A DNA stretch of 64,000 nt from contig JAEEGS010000071.1 in NCBI GenBank assembly GCA_016280445.1, forward strand, positions 1 to 64,000, given 5' to 3'. The position numbers and the translations under genes were made by a program. Positions 36,851 through 47,600 of the stretch are shown here, piece after piece. Position 1 is the first letter of the stretch. Every line of letters starts with the position of its first letter. Origin of the DNA: Bacteroidaceae bacterium (GTDB lineage: Bacteria; Bacteroidota; Bacteroidia; Bacteroidales; Bacteroidaceae). The notes beneath the pieces were generated by a model. That model was not told the origin of the DNA, searched no databases, and was given only the letters and a program-made list of their open reading frames with translations.

Positions 36851-37077
36851 TCGACATCGGTGGTCTCGGTAAATCGCGGGTGGGGATGTCGATCTTTCGA
36901 CAGTGGAAGCGGTGTGGGGGGGCTGAGCGTGTGGTGCGGCGAAATGTTCAAACGTGTTTTTTTCAGCATTTTTGTGCCCCATAAATTCGTGTATGTCGAA
37001 ATTTGTTCGTAACTTTGTCGTGTCAAAAGAAATGAGGGGCGAGACGGCCCTTCCCCTTCGATTTAATACCTTCCACC

Positions 37078-38016
37078 ATGAATACCCCGACCCTCTTCAA
37101 AGAATACATCTGGCTGGTCAACACCATTTACCACGCAGGAAAAATCTCTCTGGCTGGCATCAACAGCCGCTGGATACGCACAGAGATGAGCGGAGGAATG
37201 CCCCTCTCTCGCTCCACCTGCAACCGCCACAAAGACGCCATCGAGGACATGTTTGGCATCTACATCGACTGCGACCGCAGGAATGGCTACAAGTATTACA
37301 TCGGCAACGAATGTGTGCTGCGCGAAGATAGTGTGCAGAACTGGATGCTGTCCACGTTGACCGTCAACAACCTGGTGAGCGAGAGCATGAGCCTGCAACA
37401 CCGCATCGTGCTCGAAAACATCCCCTCTGACGGCGAACATCTGGAACAGGTCATCAAGGCCATGAAAGAAAACAAAAAGGTGGCTGTTCAATACAGGCGT
37501 TACCAATCAGCCGAGGCCAAGACCTTCACGCTCTCACCCTACTGTATCAAACTCTTCCGTCAACGCTGGTATCTGCTGGGACAGTTCGCCGATGGAGGCT
37601 TCGCCATTTTCTCCTTCGACCGCATAGAAAACATGGTTGTGACAGAAGAATCCTTCGCAATCGACAAGGACTTCAATGCCTCCGACTTCTTCAGCGAATG
37701 CTTTGGTGTGGTGATTGGCGACGGCACTCAACCTGAACGCATCATTCTCCGTGCCTTTGGCAGAGAGAAATACTACCTGCGTGACCTACCCCTGCATCAC
37801 ACTCAGAAGGAACTGAAACCCAAAACACAAGAAGAACATCAACAGCAGGAGGAGCAAGACTTTTCCGATTTCGCCTACTTCCTCCGTCCCACTGCTGACT
37901 TCAAGGGGCATCTCATGTCCAGAGGCGCTTGGCTCAAAGTCCTCGAACCTGAGTGGCTGGCACAAGAAATTTGCCAATGGCACGAGGATTCCATCAAGAG
38001 ATACCAAGAAAAATGA
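37078..38016 (+). CDS. WYL-domain transcriptional regulator
   Basis: KKVAVQYRRYQSAEAKTFTLSPYCIKLFRQRWYLLGQFADGGFAIFSFDRI; TAACTTTG at 37010. Confidence 0.87.
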   Translation: MNTPTLFKEYIWLVNTIYHAGKISLAGINSRWIRTEMSGGMPLSRSTCNRHKDAIEDMFGIYIDCDRRNGYKYYIGNECVLREDSVQNWMLSTLTVNNLVSESMSLQHRIVLENIPSDGEHLEQVIKAMKENKKVAVQYRRYQSAEAKTFTLSPYCIKLFRQRWYLLGQFADGGFAIFSFDRIENMVVTEESFAIDKDFNASDFFSECFGVVIGDGTQPERIILRAFGREKYYLRDLPLHHTQKELKPKTQEEHQQQEEQDFSDFAYFLRPTADFKGHLMSRGAWLKVLEPEWLAQEICQWHEDSIKRYQEK

Positions 38017-38106
38017 AGAAAAAAATCAAAAAACCTGAAAATATCTAAAACCTGTACCACGATTTGGAACAACATGGGCGTAACTTTGCATCGCGATTCA
38101 AAAAAA

Positions 38107-38313
38107 ATGTCATTCGGTCAAAAAGTTCTGCTTATGGAAACTATCAGAAAAATCATCATCAATGCAGCCCTTGGCGCATTAGTTCTCACCTTCATCCTCT
38201 TCTGGGTGTGTGCAGGCATCGGCATCCAATCCATCTCCATCTATGCCGCCTTCCTCGTCTTCCTCTCCGCATCGGTTTTGCTCGCCGCTTCACCTGTGAG
38301 TAGGGAGGAATGA
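38107..38313 (+). CDS. Small membrane protein
   Basis: MSFGQKVLLMETIRK... two TM-like segments; TAACTTTG at 38081 and ATG at 38107. Confidence 0.55.
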   Translation: MSFGQKVLLMETIRKIIINAALGALVLTFILFWVCAGIGIQSISIYAAFLVFLSASVLLAASPVSREE

Positions 38314-38425
38314 AAAAACTCTCTCACACATGTATGTGGAATAAATAGAATGTTGTATCTTTGCACAAAATCTTTTACAAACCGATGAAATCGGAATCTA
38401 TTAGTAATAAGACATTTACTTAAGA

Positions 38426-40894
38426 ATGATTATGACAATAAATGAACTCATAAACAACTTTGCTGATCATTTGAAGCAATACGGATTGAACGGAGACCCT
38501 TACCAGCAAGAGTTGTATAAGTGGGACATTATTTCAAAGTATCATGATAGACTGGATACTGATAGCCCAGACTTTGCAAAAACTGTATCAGAAATGAACT
38601 TTCTGAACCTTTGGTATGCGGGCAATCAACGTAAGGCTATGCAGAACTTTGTGAAGTATGAACCCGAAGAATATCGTGCTCTTCATCAACTTCTTTATGA
38701 TGAGACCCAACCTTTACAAATGCGCGTAACGGCATTTACAGAAGGCTGTGATAGGCTTTGGGACACCAAGATAAAGCAGTATTTTCCAAATCAGGGAACC
38801 AGCTCATGCTGTGATGAGCGTCTAATCAGTTGCTTCCTTGCCGTCAAATATCCTGAGAAATATACATTCTATAAGAATGATGTTTATCTCAACCTCTGCG
38901 AGTTATTTGGTGTGGAGTCAAAAAAAGCAGGACAGAAGTTAGTCCATTTCTATGATTTGTTGAATGAAAAGGTAATTCCACTTGTCAAGTCTAATGTTGA
39001 ACTTTGTGAAATGGTCGATACAGAAGTAAGCCAACACGGATACCTAAAGAGTTTACCATTAACAGCTCAGACAGTATTGTGGAACTATGTCAGTAAATCA
39101 CGTAAGAATGGCAAACAACAGGTTTGGCTTTTCCTTGGAGGAAAGGACGCATATGATTATCATTTTGATGAAATGTATAATGATGGCGTAATGGCTCTAT
39201 GTGGTTGGGATAAGGTCGGTGATTTGAGCGATTGTCCAGATAAAGAAAGTATTGACAAGAGAAGAGAAAGTGTGAACGAATATCAGTTCAATACGGGCAA
39301 TCTGACAGGTATGCTACATGCCATAGCTAATGAGATGAAAGAAGGTGACATCGTGCTGGCAAAATATAGCAAGTCTGATGTTGTCGGAATGGGAATTGTA
39401 ACAGGTGATTATCGATATGATGAAACATCTGTTTATGGAAAACATTGCAGAGATATGTCTTGGACGCATAAAGGATTATGGCATTGCGCTTCCATCCTGA
39501 AGGAGTTCGGACAACAGGATTTTCCTGCAAAAGCGCTAACCAATGTTACTAAATCCAAATATATCCCCCCAATAATAGAAATGATAGAGGGTGAAAACAA
39601 ACAATATAATAATACTCAGACATTAGAAGCCATGATGGAAGAATTAGAAATACTCAAACAAAAGAAACAGATTATTCTTCAAGGTGCTCCAGGCACAGGT
39701 AAGACATATAAAACAGCTGCCATAGCCGTAGGTATGTGTAATCCGACCTTCTCTGATTTTGAAGACCACCAAAAGGTGATGGAAGAGTATGAAAGATTGC
39801 AGGATAAAGGTCAAATAGCCTTCTGCACATTCCATCAGTCTATGGACTATGAAGACTTTATCGAGGGATTGAAGCCAGAGGTCAAGGGCAATGCTGTGGA
39901 GTATAATGTGGAGAATGGCATATTCAAAACCATCTGTGAGTTGGCGCAGACTAAAGAAAATGCAGACATTGCAACTTGCATAGATAAATATCTCCAGACC
40001 ATAAAAGGGTATGAGAATAAAAAGACTATTCCCACATTGTCTGGAAAGTCTGAGTTGTATGTGTGGTGGACTGAGGGCAATGACACCATCAGTACACGCA
40101 GCGTATTGTCAAAGAGTGAAAAAGGAGATCTGTACTCACCATCACCCCTTAACATAGAGAAGGTTAAGATGCAGGCACTTGGTGAAGGTGTGGAGAACAA
40201 CTGGCGACATTATGCCCAGGCATTCATCAATGCAGTGAAGAAGGAATACAATTTAGAGAATCAGGTTTCTGATAAGCCATACGTACTTATCATCGATGAA
40301 ATAAACCGCGGCAATGTTTCCAAGATATTTGGAGAACTTATCACGTTGCTTGAAGCAGACAAGCGTAGTGGAGGTGGTTCACATCATATCAGCTTGAAGT
40401 TACCTTATTCTAAGGATGACTTCTCCGTTCCTTCAAATCTCTACATCATTGGTACGATGAATACTACCGACCGTTCGACTGGTACTATTGATTATGCTGT
40501 TCGTCGTCGCTTTGCGTTTGTTACATTGGAATCCAGAGCCGATGTTATCGAGAACTGGTGTAACGCTCAGTCTGTACCTTCCGATGTTAAGAAGGCGGCT
40601 CTTGCCTTGTTTGCTCAGATTAACGGCTTAGGCAAGCATGATAACAGTTCTTTCATTGCAAAACACAAAGCTTCTGATTTCGAGTTAGAAGATTTGAAGG
40701 TCGGCCACAGTTACTTTATGGCAAAAGACATGTCGAGTCTCAAACTGAAGATGCGCTATGAGGTCGTTCCCCTTATTAAGGAATACATCAAAGATGGCAT
40801 TCTTAGAAGTATGTCAAATGATGATAAATACTTTGATAGCTGGCAGAATGCAGAGTGCTATAATCCCGCAACAACATATTTCATGGCAGAATAA
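38426..40894 (+). CDS. mcrB: McrB-like AAA+ restriction protein with EVE-like N-terminal region
   Basis: GAPGTGKTYKTAAIAVGM, FCTFHQSMDYEDFIEGLKP, LIIDEINRGNVSKIFGELITLLE, GTMNTTDRSTGTIDYAVRRRF. Confidence 0.9.
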   Translation: MIMTINELINNFADHLKQYGLNGDPYQQELYKWDIISKYHDRLDTDSPDFAKTVSEMNFLNLWYAGNQRKAMQNFVKYEPEEYRALHQLLYDETQPLQMRVTAFTEGCDRLWDTKIKQYFPNQGTSSCCDERLISCFLAVKYPEKYTFYKNDVYLNLCELFGVESKKAGQKLVHFYDLLNEKVIPLVKSNVELCEMVDTEVSQHGYLKSLPLTAQTVLWNYVSKSRKNGKQQVWLFLGGKDAYDYHFDEMYNDGVMALCGWDKVGDLSDCPDKESIDKRRESVNEYQFNTGNLTGMLHAIANEMKEGDIVLAKYSKSDVVGMGIVTGDYRYDETSVYGKHCRDMSWTHKGLWHCASILKEFGQQDFPAKALTNVTKSKYIPPIIEMIEGENKQYNNTQTLEAMMEELEILKQKKQIILQGAPGTGKTYKTAAIAVGMCNPTFSDFEDHQKVMEEYERLQDKGQIAFCTFHQSMDYEDFIEGLKPEVKGNAVEYNVENGIFKTICELAQTKENADIATCIDKYLQTIKGYENKKTIPTLSGKSELYVWWTEGNDTISTRSVLSKSEKGDLYSPSPLNIEKVKMQALGEGVENNWRHYAQAFINAVKKEYNLENQVSDKPYVLIIDEINRGNVSKIFGELITLLEADKRSGGGSHHISLKLPYSKDDFSVPSNLYIIGTMNTTDRSTGTIDYAVRRRFAFVTLESRADVIENWCNAQSVPSDVKKAALALFAQINGLGKHDNSSFIAKHKASDFELEDLKVGHSYFMAKDMSSLKLKMRYEVVPLIKEYIKDGILRSMSNDDKYFDSWQNAECYNPATTYFMAE

Positions 40895-42187
40895 TGCAAG
40901 AACACGAAAAGATACCATACGATTCCTTGTCCTTTCAAGAGTATTGGGGAGAAGGAATGCGTCTTCCAGGCCAAAGCAAAGGTCTGGACAGATGGTTCTT
41001 TCAGTGGCAATGGCGTAATAGCCCCATTAAAGACGACGAACAAGATTCTGACAGGCCGGTTGTAACGGAGTCAGGCTATTATGCTTCATATGTTATAGGT
41101 GCACAGTGGTTTGATGAAGCAAAAACCATGCCTCTTGTTATAACAACTAAGCATGGTTGTGATCGTGTTGACTTCTTAAAGATGTTTAGCGTCTGTTTCA
41201 ATAGTGGCATTGAGGCCAAAGAGTTCTCCAAGATATATGCTGTTGATATGGAGGCTCCCCGTATCAAGGCACCAGAACTTAAGAGTGTTCTTAGTCCCCT
41301 TATTGTTGCCCATTTCCTTTCTATTGTCAGGGAGATTGTCAAAAAGAGGATTAAAGAAAGACTATGTGCAGCGTGAAGATAACCTTAAAAAAGTCAGGGG
41401 ACGTATTGACATTTCCAGGAATGAGCGCATGAACATTTTGAAGAAGCGATTTGACAAGGTGTTTTGTCATTACCAAGAGTATTCAGAGGACACGTTAGAG
41501 AACAGGTTAATAAAGAAAGCGCTCATGTTCTCTCATCAGGTTTTGCAGATTGCAGGAATCTCCGAAAGCCTTCTTTCTCTGCAGCATACCATACATGAGT
41601 GCTTGTCTGCTTTTAGCAAGGTTGGCGATCAAATTGAAGTTTGGGAAGTCAAGGCTATCAAACATCACAAAATATTCAAGGAATACGATGATGCGATCAG
41701 GCTTGCTCAGATGATTCTTCATCGCTATGACTACAATATCACCAATATCACTACTGCTGAAGAAGAGTATTGTCCCGTCTTCTGGGTTGATATGGCGATG
41801 TTGTATGAGCATTATGTATTAGGATTGCTTCGTGAAGCTTACGGAGAAAAGATACATTATCAGGTACATGGTCATACTGGCTATCCAGACTTTGTTTGTT
41901 ATTCGCCTAAAGTTGTATTGGACACGAAGTACATACCAAGGTTTGAATACGGCAATCTTGATACTTATATTGTCCGTCAACTGAGTGGATATAGTCGTGA
42001 TAAAAGGATATTTCCAACAAAGCCGGAATCAAATATTCCATGCGTGATCATTTATCCAATAGAAGGTGAGGAAGAAAATCCTTTCAAGAAGAAGCAGCTG
42101 GAAGACTTCCTAAATGTAGAAGACCGTTGTCTTTGGAGTTTCCATAGAATCGCAGTTCCATTACCTTTCTTGGATGAATCAAAATAG
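40894..42187 (+). pseudogene. mcrC: McrC, split by a +1 frameshift near 41341-41345
   Basis: Frame 1 ORF 40894-41376 ends VKKRIKERLCAA; McrC homology continues in the next frame as SKRGLKKDYVQREDNLKKVRGRIDI...DTKYIPRFE. Confidence 0.75.
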
Positions 42188-42421
42188 AAATATGCCTACA
42201 TCCATGGACATACCAGTCCCAGCTGTTTCTCCCATGATAACCCCAGCTGTTCATTTCTTCTTTATGTAGAGGTAACTCGATTTCCGTGTTTTCCTCAACA
42301 TTGGAATTCTGTAACAAAGGATGGGTCAGATACGGGAAATTTCTGTTGTAGAGAGATTTTTTGTGTTTTGTAACAATTCCTCCCAAAAAGTTGTTAATTT
42401 GCCGCCACGTTCTTCGAAGCC

Positions 42422-42976
42422 TCATGGCTCTTTTGAAGTTGCATCGCCCAGCAACCCCTGCAACAGGGTGTTGAGTGTCTCGAAGTCTGCTATGGGTGAG
42501 TCGGAAAAGGCGGCACGCACCTTTCCTTCGCTGTCAACCACATAGGTGCGGGGAATCGTCTTGGTGGCAAACTGATAATAGAGGTCTTTCTCCTTGGGCA
42601 GATGGAAAGGTATGGAGAGTTCTGCCTTGTCCCAATATGCCTGTATTTCTGTTATCGTCTCGCTGCGAGGCACATTGAGCACAGGCACTTGCGGGTGGTA
42701 TTTGTCGTAAATCTGCTGCAGCACCTGAAACTCCTTCTGGCAGTCAGGACATCTGGTGTCGAAGAAGTTCAAGATGTACACCTGTCCTGCAAGTGTCTTG
42801 GATGTCACTTCCTCTCCTTCAGAACTTGTCACCACGAAGTCGGGCACAGCGTCGCCCACATGCACCAGCATCGTGGCGTCGCCATACTCTTCGTTGTCAT
42901 TGATGCAAGATGTCAGCATGGCAACGCAGAGAAGGATGAAAAGTCGTATGCTAAGGGTTCGTGCTGAGATAAACAT
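42422..42976 (-). CDS. TlpA-like thioredoxin-fold lipoprotein
   Basis: Lipobox LTSC; FFDTRCPDCQKEF; TKTIPRTYVVDSEGKV. Confidence 0.88.
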   Translation of the reverse strand: MFISARTLSIRLFILLCVAMLTSCINDNEEYGDATMLVHVGDAVPDFVVTSSEGEEVTSKTLAGQVYILNFFDTRCPDCQKEFQVLQQIYDKYHPQVPVLNVPRSETITEIQAYWDKAELSIPFHLPKEKDLYYQFATKTIPRTYVVDSEGKVRAAFSDSPIADFETLNTLLQGLLGDATSKEP

Positions 42977-43124
42977 GCGATAGTTGAATCAAGTTATTTC
43001 CGATGCAAAAGTACACAAAATATTTGCAGGTGTCAGCAAAAGAGAGGAAAAAAAGAGTTTTTTTGTACGATTCCCCAATTTTTTGTATCTTTGTATGGTT
43101 TTTGAAAATTGAAAATTGTCGATT

Positions 43125-44630
43125 ATGATACAGAAGAGGCTTGGGATGCTTGCCACCATCCTTGTTCTTTGTGGCACTTTGGGCGTACTGGCTCAGACGA
43201 AGGGGAAGAAGACAACGCCGTATTGTTCGATAGATGAGTTGCCCGATGCGTGTGTGTATCTGCCAGCACCTCCTGATGTGACGGAGGCGGCTTTTGTGGA
43301 TGATTACAATCAGTATCTATGGGGTAAGTCCATGCGCCCTACGGCACGTGGCAAGCGAGCCAGTTGGGAGGCACGTTTTGGTGTTGCCCGCATGGCGACG
43401 GTGTATGGTGAGGCGATGAACATCACCATCAGCCAGAAGGGGACTCCTGCTCTTTGGCGTTTCATTCAGCGTGTGGGGGATACAGGTAGTCGCTCGACCA
43501 CGAAGGCGAAACGTAATTACATGCGTGTGCGTCCTTTTGCCCGCATGAACGAGCCGATGGCGAGTGAATTTGACGACGAGAAGGGGCTTCGTACTAACGG
43601 CTCTTATCCCTCTGGTCACACAGGTTTGGGATGGGCTGTCGCATTGGCGATGGCGGAGATGGCTCCTGAATATCAGGACACCATCTTGCGTAGAGGTTTT
43701 GAGTATGGGCAGAACCGCGTCATTGTGGGTGCTCATTGGCAGAGCGATGTCGATGCAGGCTATCTTACGGCTTCTGCTGCGTATGCCCGTATGCATACGT
43801 CGCCAGAGTATTGGGCAGATTTGAAAGAAGCCCGTGCTGAATATCGCCGCATGAAAGGAATGAGAAAAGAACCGCCTTTCATGATGGGCTATCCTAAGGG
43901 CAAGAAGGTGCTGGATGCACCGATAGATACAGCTTCCAGTCGTTTTCAAGGCGATTGGACTTACTATTGGCTGGCAAAGCGGGAAAGGAACACTGAGCGT
44001 GGATGGCAGGCGGTGCGCGACACGGCTTGCTCGGAATCGGCTTTCTTGCAATGTTTTGCCCCCTGTGTAGATGTGCCTCTTGATGGGGAGGGAACTCCTG
44101 CTATTGCAGCCTTAATATCGAAGGTGTATGTCGAACTTTGTTCTGTGACCACAGAGGCGAAGACGACGGGGTTCCGCAAACGTCCGTTTGTGCAGTTTGG
44201 CGACGAAACTCCTGTTCCAGAGTTGGAGAAGGCGTATGTCCATTCGTCCAGTTATCCGTCGGCTCATGCTTTGTTGGGATGGGGCATCGCGTTAGCGCTT
44301 GTCGAGGTGATGCCTGATTTTCAGAATGCCATTTTGACACGAGGCTTTGAGTATGGTCGCAGCCGCGTCATTCTGGGACTTCACTATGCCAGCGATGTGC
44401 AGGCAGGACGCATCCTTGCCGCTTGTGCCCTTGCGCGTATGCACAACGATGAAAGTTTTTTGAGATTGATGGAAGCAGCCAAGAAGGAATATGCACAGGT
44501 GAAAGTGAAATTGCCTGTGCGTCCTGCTGCAAAAGTGTCTTCATTGTCTGCCAACTATTTTCTGGCGAGTTGGCTTTGTCAGGATTTTACTTCAGAATTT
44601 TCTTCCCGTTACGGATATAGATGTGATTAG
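43125..44630 (+). CDS. Protein with two tandem PAP2/class A acid phosphatase domains
   Basis: Domain 1: KRNYMRVRP, YPSGHTG, NRVIVGAHWQSD; domain 2: KTTGFRKRP, YPSAHAL, SRVILGLHYASD. Confidence 0.88.
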   Translation: MIQKRLGMLATILVLCGTLGVLAQTKGKKTTPYCSIDELPDACVYLPAPPDVTEAAFVDDYNQYLWGKSMRPTARGKRASWEARFGVARMATVYGEAMNITISQKGTPALWRFIQRVGDTGSRSTTKAKRNYMRVRPFARMNEPMASEFDDEKGLRTNGSYPSGHTGLGWAVALAMAEMAPEYQDTILRRGFEYGQNRVIVGAHWQSDVDAGYLTASAAYARMHTSPEYWADLKEARAEYRRMKGMRKEPPFMMGYPKGKKVLDAPIDTASSRFQGDWTYYWLAKRERNTERGWQAVRDTACSESAFLQCFAPCVDVPLDGEGTPAIAALISKVYVELCSVTTEAKTTGFRKRPFVQFGDETPVPELEKAYVHSSSYPSAHALLGWGIALALVEVMPDFQNAILTRGFEYGRSRVILGLHYASDVQAGRILAACALARMHNDESFLRLMEAAKKEYAQVKVKLPVRPAAKVSSLSANYFLASWLCQDFTSEFSSRYGYRCD

Positions 44631-47600
44631 GAAGCGGAGTCTTCGCAGGAATTCCGTTGAGGTTGACGTAGGTGCTGTTGGAAGACGTTTGGGTGTGTTG
44701 GGGTGTGGTGAGTTGTTCGATGCCAACAGTTTGGTCGAGGTCGTCGAGGGAAGAGAAGAATCCAATGTACAGAATTTTCGAAGTGCCGATAGAGGAGGAG
44801 AGTCCGAAGATGGTGGCACCTTGACAGATGGAGAAGGGATCCCCCGTGTTATTGTCGTCAAGGCCTGATTGGGTCATGTCCCAGATGAAGGCCGTTCCCT
44901 TCGATAGTTTCTGGGTTTTGGTGGGAACGACCTGGCTGCCGCGATTCACACCGTTGAGCCACCAGAGGTAGGCAGAGCCTGAGGTGGTGCGGACGTTGGT
45001 GGCAACGACCACAAGATACTTCTGGTCGGCATTCAGCAAGTATTCGTCGTCCATGTTCTCGTAATTGAGAGACAGGCACAGGTTGTTTGTGCCTGTGCCT
45101 GCCTTAATCGTAATTGTGTTGTCGTCGTTGTAGGTGAATTTACTCTGTGCCACACGCCCAGCATCGCCTGTCTGCCAGTCGGATGCGTTCCACTGATAGG
45201 CGTGGTCTTTATAATCCTTCAGCAGTCGGAGGTAATAAAGTCCAGGACACAGGGTGTTGGGCGAAGCCACAATCTTGAAAGTGAGTTTCTGCTTCACTTT
45301 GCCCTTGCTGTCCACGAGCAGTTCGTCAGGAATGCGGTATTCCACGTTGTAGAAACCATTCTCGTCGGCACCTCTCACACGTTGCTGCACGGTGATGTCG
45401 CCAATCTTCTGGCCGTCGATGTAGATGTCTGCAACGCGTCCATGATCAGCTGTGATGAAGCGGAGCATCACCGACACGTTGGTCTTCTCGCCTGTGGTGT
45501 TCTCCACTACATACTGAATGTATTCGTTGTTTCGGGCATCGCGGTAAGTCTCACCACGATAACTGCCGCTGGTGGAACCAGTCGAGTATTTTGCCTCATG
45601 GCCTGCTTCGCTCTGTTGTTCGCCTGTAGCCACAAAGTCGAGTGTGCGAGCCGTGAGTGCAGCCTCTTCCGCATCCTTCTTGCCCATCTCAGAGTTGGCG
45701 TACTCCTCTTCCGTACCTTGGAAGAAATAGCAAGAGTAGCGGGTGTGGTGGATGGCGTAGAAAGGTTCGAGCGTGATGTCGCCCTTGTTCGAGGTGGTCA
45801 AGGTGAACTGAAGTTTAGAGAGGTCGTTCTCCTTGATGTTCTGGAGCACGACTGAGCGGTCTCCTATGAGCAACGGTGCTGAAGAGAGCGGCTTGGTGTT
45901 GGCACGGGCACCAGGAGAGTGATCCATGCGGCCTTCACCACCATATTCGTTCTGAAGTTTTGCTTCCGTCTCCGTTCGTGCAGTCAAAAGGATTGGGCCA
46001 TACTTGAAGGCGATGTAACTGCTGTAGTCGGGACAAGGCTCATAGCGGAGCGACATGGGCAGATCCACTTCTCTCACATCGCCCACCTTCCACTTTCTGG
46101 TTTCACAAGTGTAGGAAGCCTTTCCGTTGGCACTTGCCCATGCTGGTTTGCGAATGGCGAGGGTGAAGGTGCCGCCCTTCGTGATGGTCAGTTTCGTCTT
46201 CTGCTCGTATGGGAAGTTGGTTTCCTGACGGATGCCGAACTTCTTGCTGCTGAGTTCGCTGGCCGTGAAGAGGTTCACGTAGAGCGTGTCGTTGGTGGCA
46301 CTATGCGTGTAGATGAAATGTCCGTATTTCGAGTGATTCTCCATACCTGTGCCCACGCAGCACCACATGCCCTGGTTCACCTGCGAGTAGATGCGGTAAG
46401 CCTGTGGACGAAGCGTGGTGAAGTAAACGTAACCACCTGTCTGGGGGTCTTGTGTGGACATGATGTGGTTCCACATCGTAGCCTCGTAGAAGTCGGCATA
46501 TTTGGCATCATGCGTGTCGTCGAAGAGGTCTTCGGTCAGTTTCAGCATATTGTTCGAGTTGCATGACTCAGGGCCCTCCAGATTGTTGATGTAGCGCTCG
46601 CCGCTCTGGTGGTTGAGGAAATGCTCGCTCACCGAGTTTCCGCCAATGCAGACGGTGCGGTTCTGAGCCACGTCTGTCCAGAAGTTCAGCACCGACTTGC
46701 GATAATCCGTCAGTGTCTTGTCTTCCTGCCAAGCGCGTTCGAAACCGATATACTTCGGCACCTGTGTGTTGGCATGCTTGCCGTCGAGGAAGGTGGCGTT
46801 GAAGGTCTTCATGCCGTCAATCATTTGGCGGTGACTATACTTCTTGGCTCCTTCCAGATACTTCGTGTCGCCAAAGATTTTGTAGGCATCAGCCAGCGTC
46901 TCGTTCATACCACCGTGCTCCCAACCCAGCACCTGCTGCATCTCGTCGGTCGAGAGGTTGCTCACCACGTTCACGCTCCAGTCGGAAAGTCCCTTGAACA
47001 GTTCCTTCGCCAAAGTGCTGCCTGTGTAGAGGTAGGCATCGCGCAATCCTGCCAACACCTTGTGCTGACAGTAGAACGGCACCCAACCGCCATATTTGCG
47101 GAACTCCGTCAAGTCCCTTGCATACAATCCCGTCCAGATCTGGTTGATGGGTTGACCGCCAATAAAGCCCTTCATGCCCTTCGTGTCGTTCTTGTAGGCA
47201 TCCTGACAATCCTTCATGATGTTGAGGCAATAGTCCAGACGCTCCTTCATCTTCGTTTTCATCTCGGCATCATTGGTGGCAGCGTAGGCAAGCGAAAGGG
47301 CAGTCACGTAGTGTCCACCCACGTGTCCCTCGAGGCTCCAGTCGCTCAAGCCCCAGTTGCTGAACGACGGGTGATTCGGCTCCCAACCGTAATACTTGGA
47401 AGAAGTGTTCTTCGAGAGTCCTGCCTGACGGATGAAGGGTGTCATCAGTCGGTCAACATCATACTTCAGCAGCAGTTCGTCGTTAATCTCCATCATGGTC
47501 TTCATGGGACCATCGAGGAGTGTCACTTCGTTCAGGTCGAAGTGCTGCGGATAAATTTCACTTTGTGCATTGGCGTTGTTCGCACCCAATGTGAGTGCCG

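Noticed and set aside
41335-41350. Programmed ribosomal frameshifting as explanation for split mcrC
   Set aside because: The needed shift is +1 (or -2), while A-rich slippery heptamers normally support -1; a one-base homopolymer change is simpler. Not fully excluded.
42084-42425. 113-aa minus ORF between mcrC and the TlpA-like gene
   Set aside because: No recognisable family, overlaps the 3' end of mcrC and has no clear promoter; more likely spurious or a remnant.
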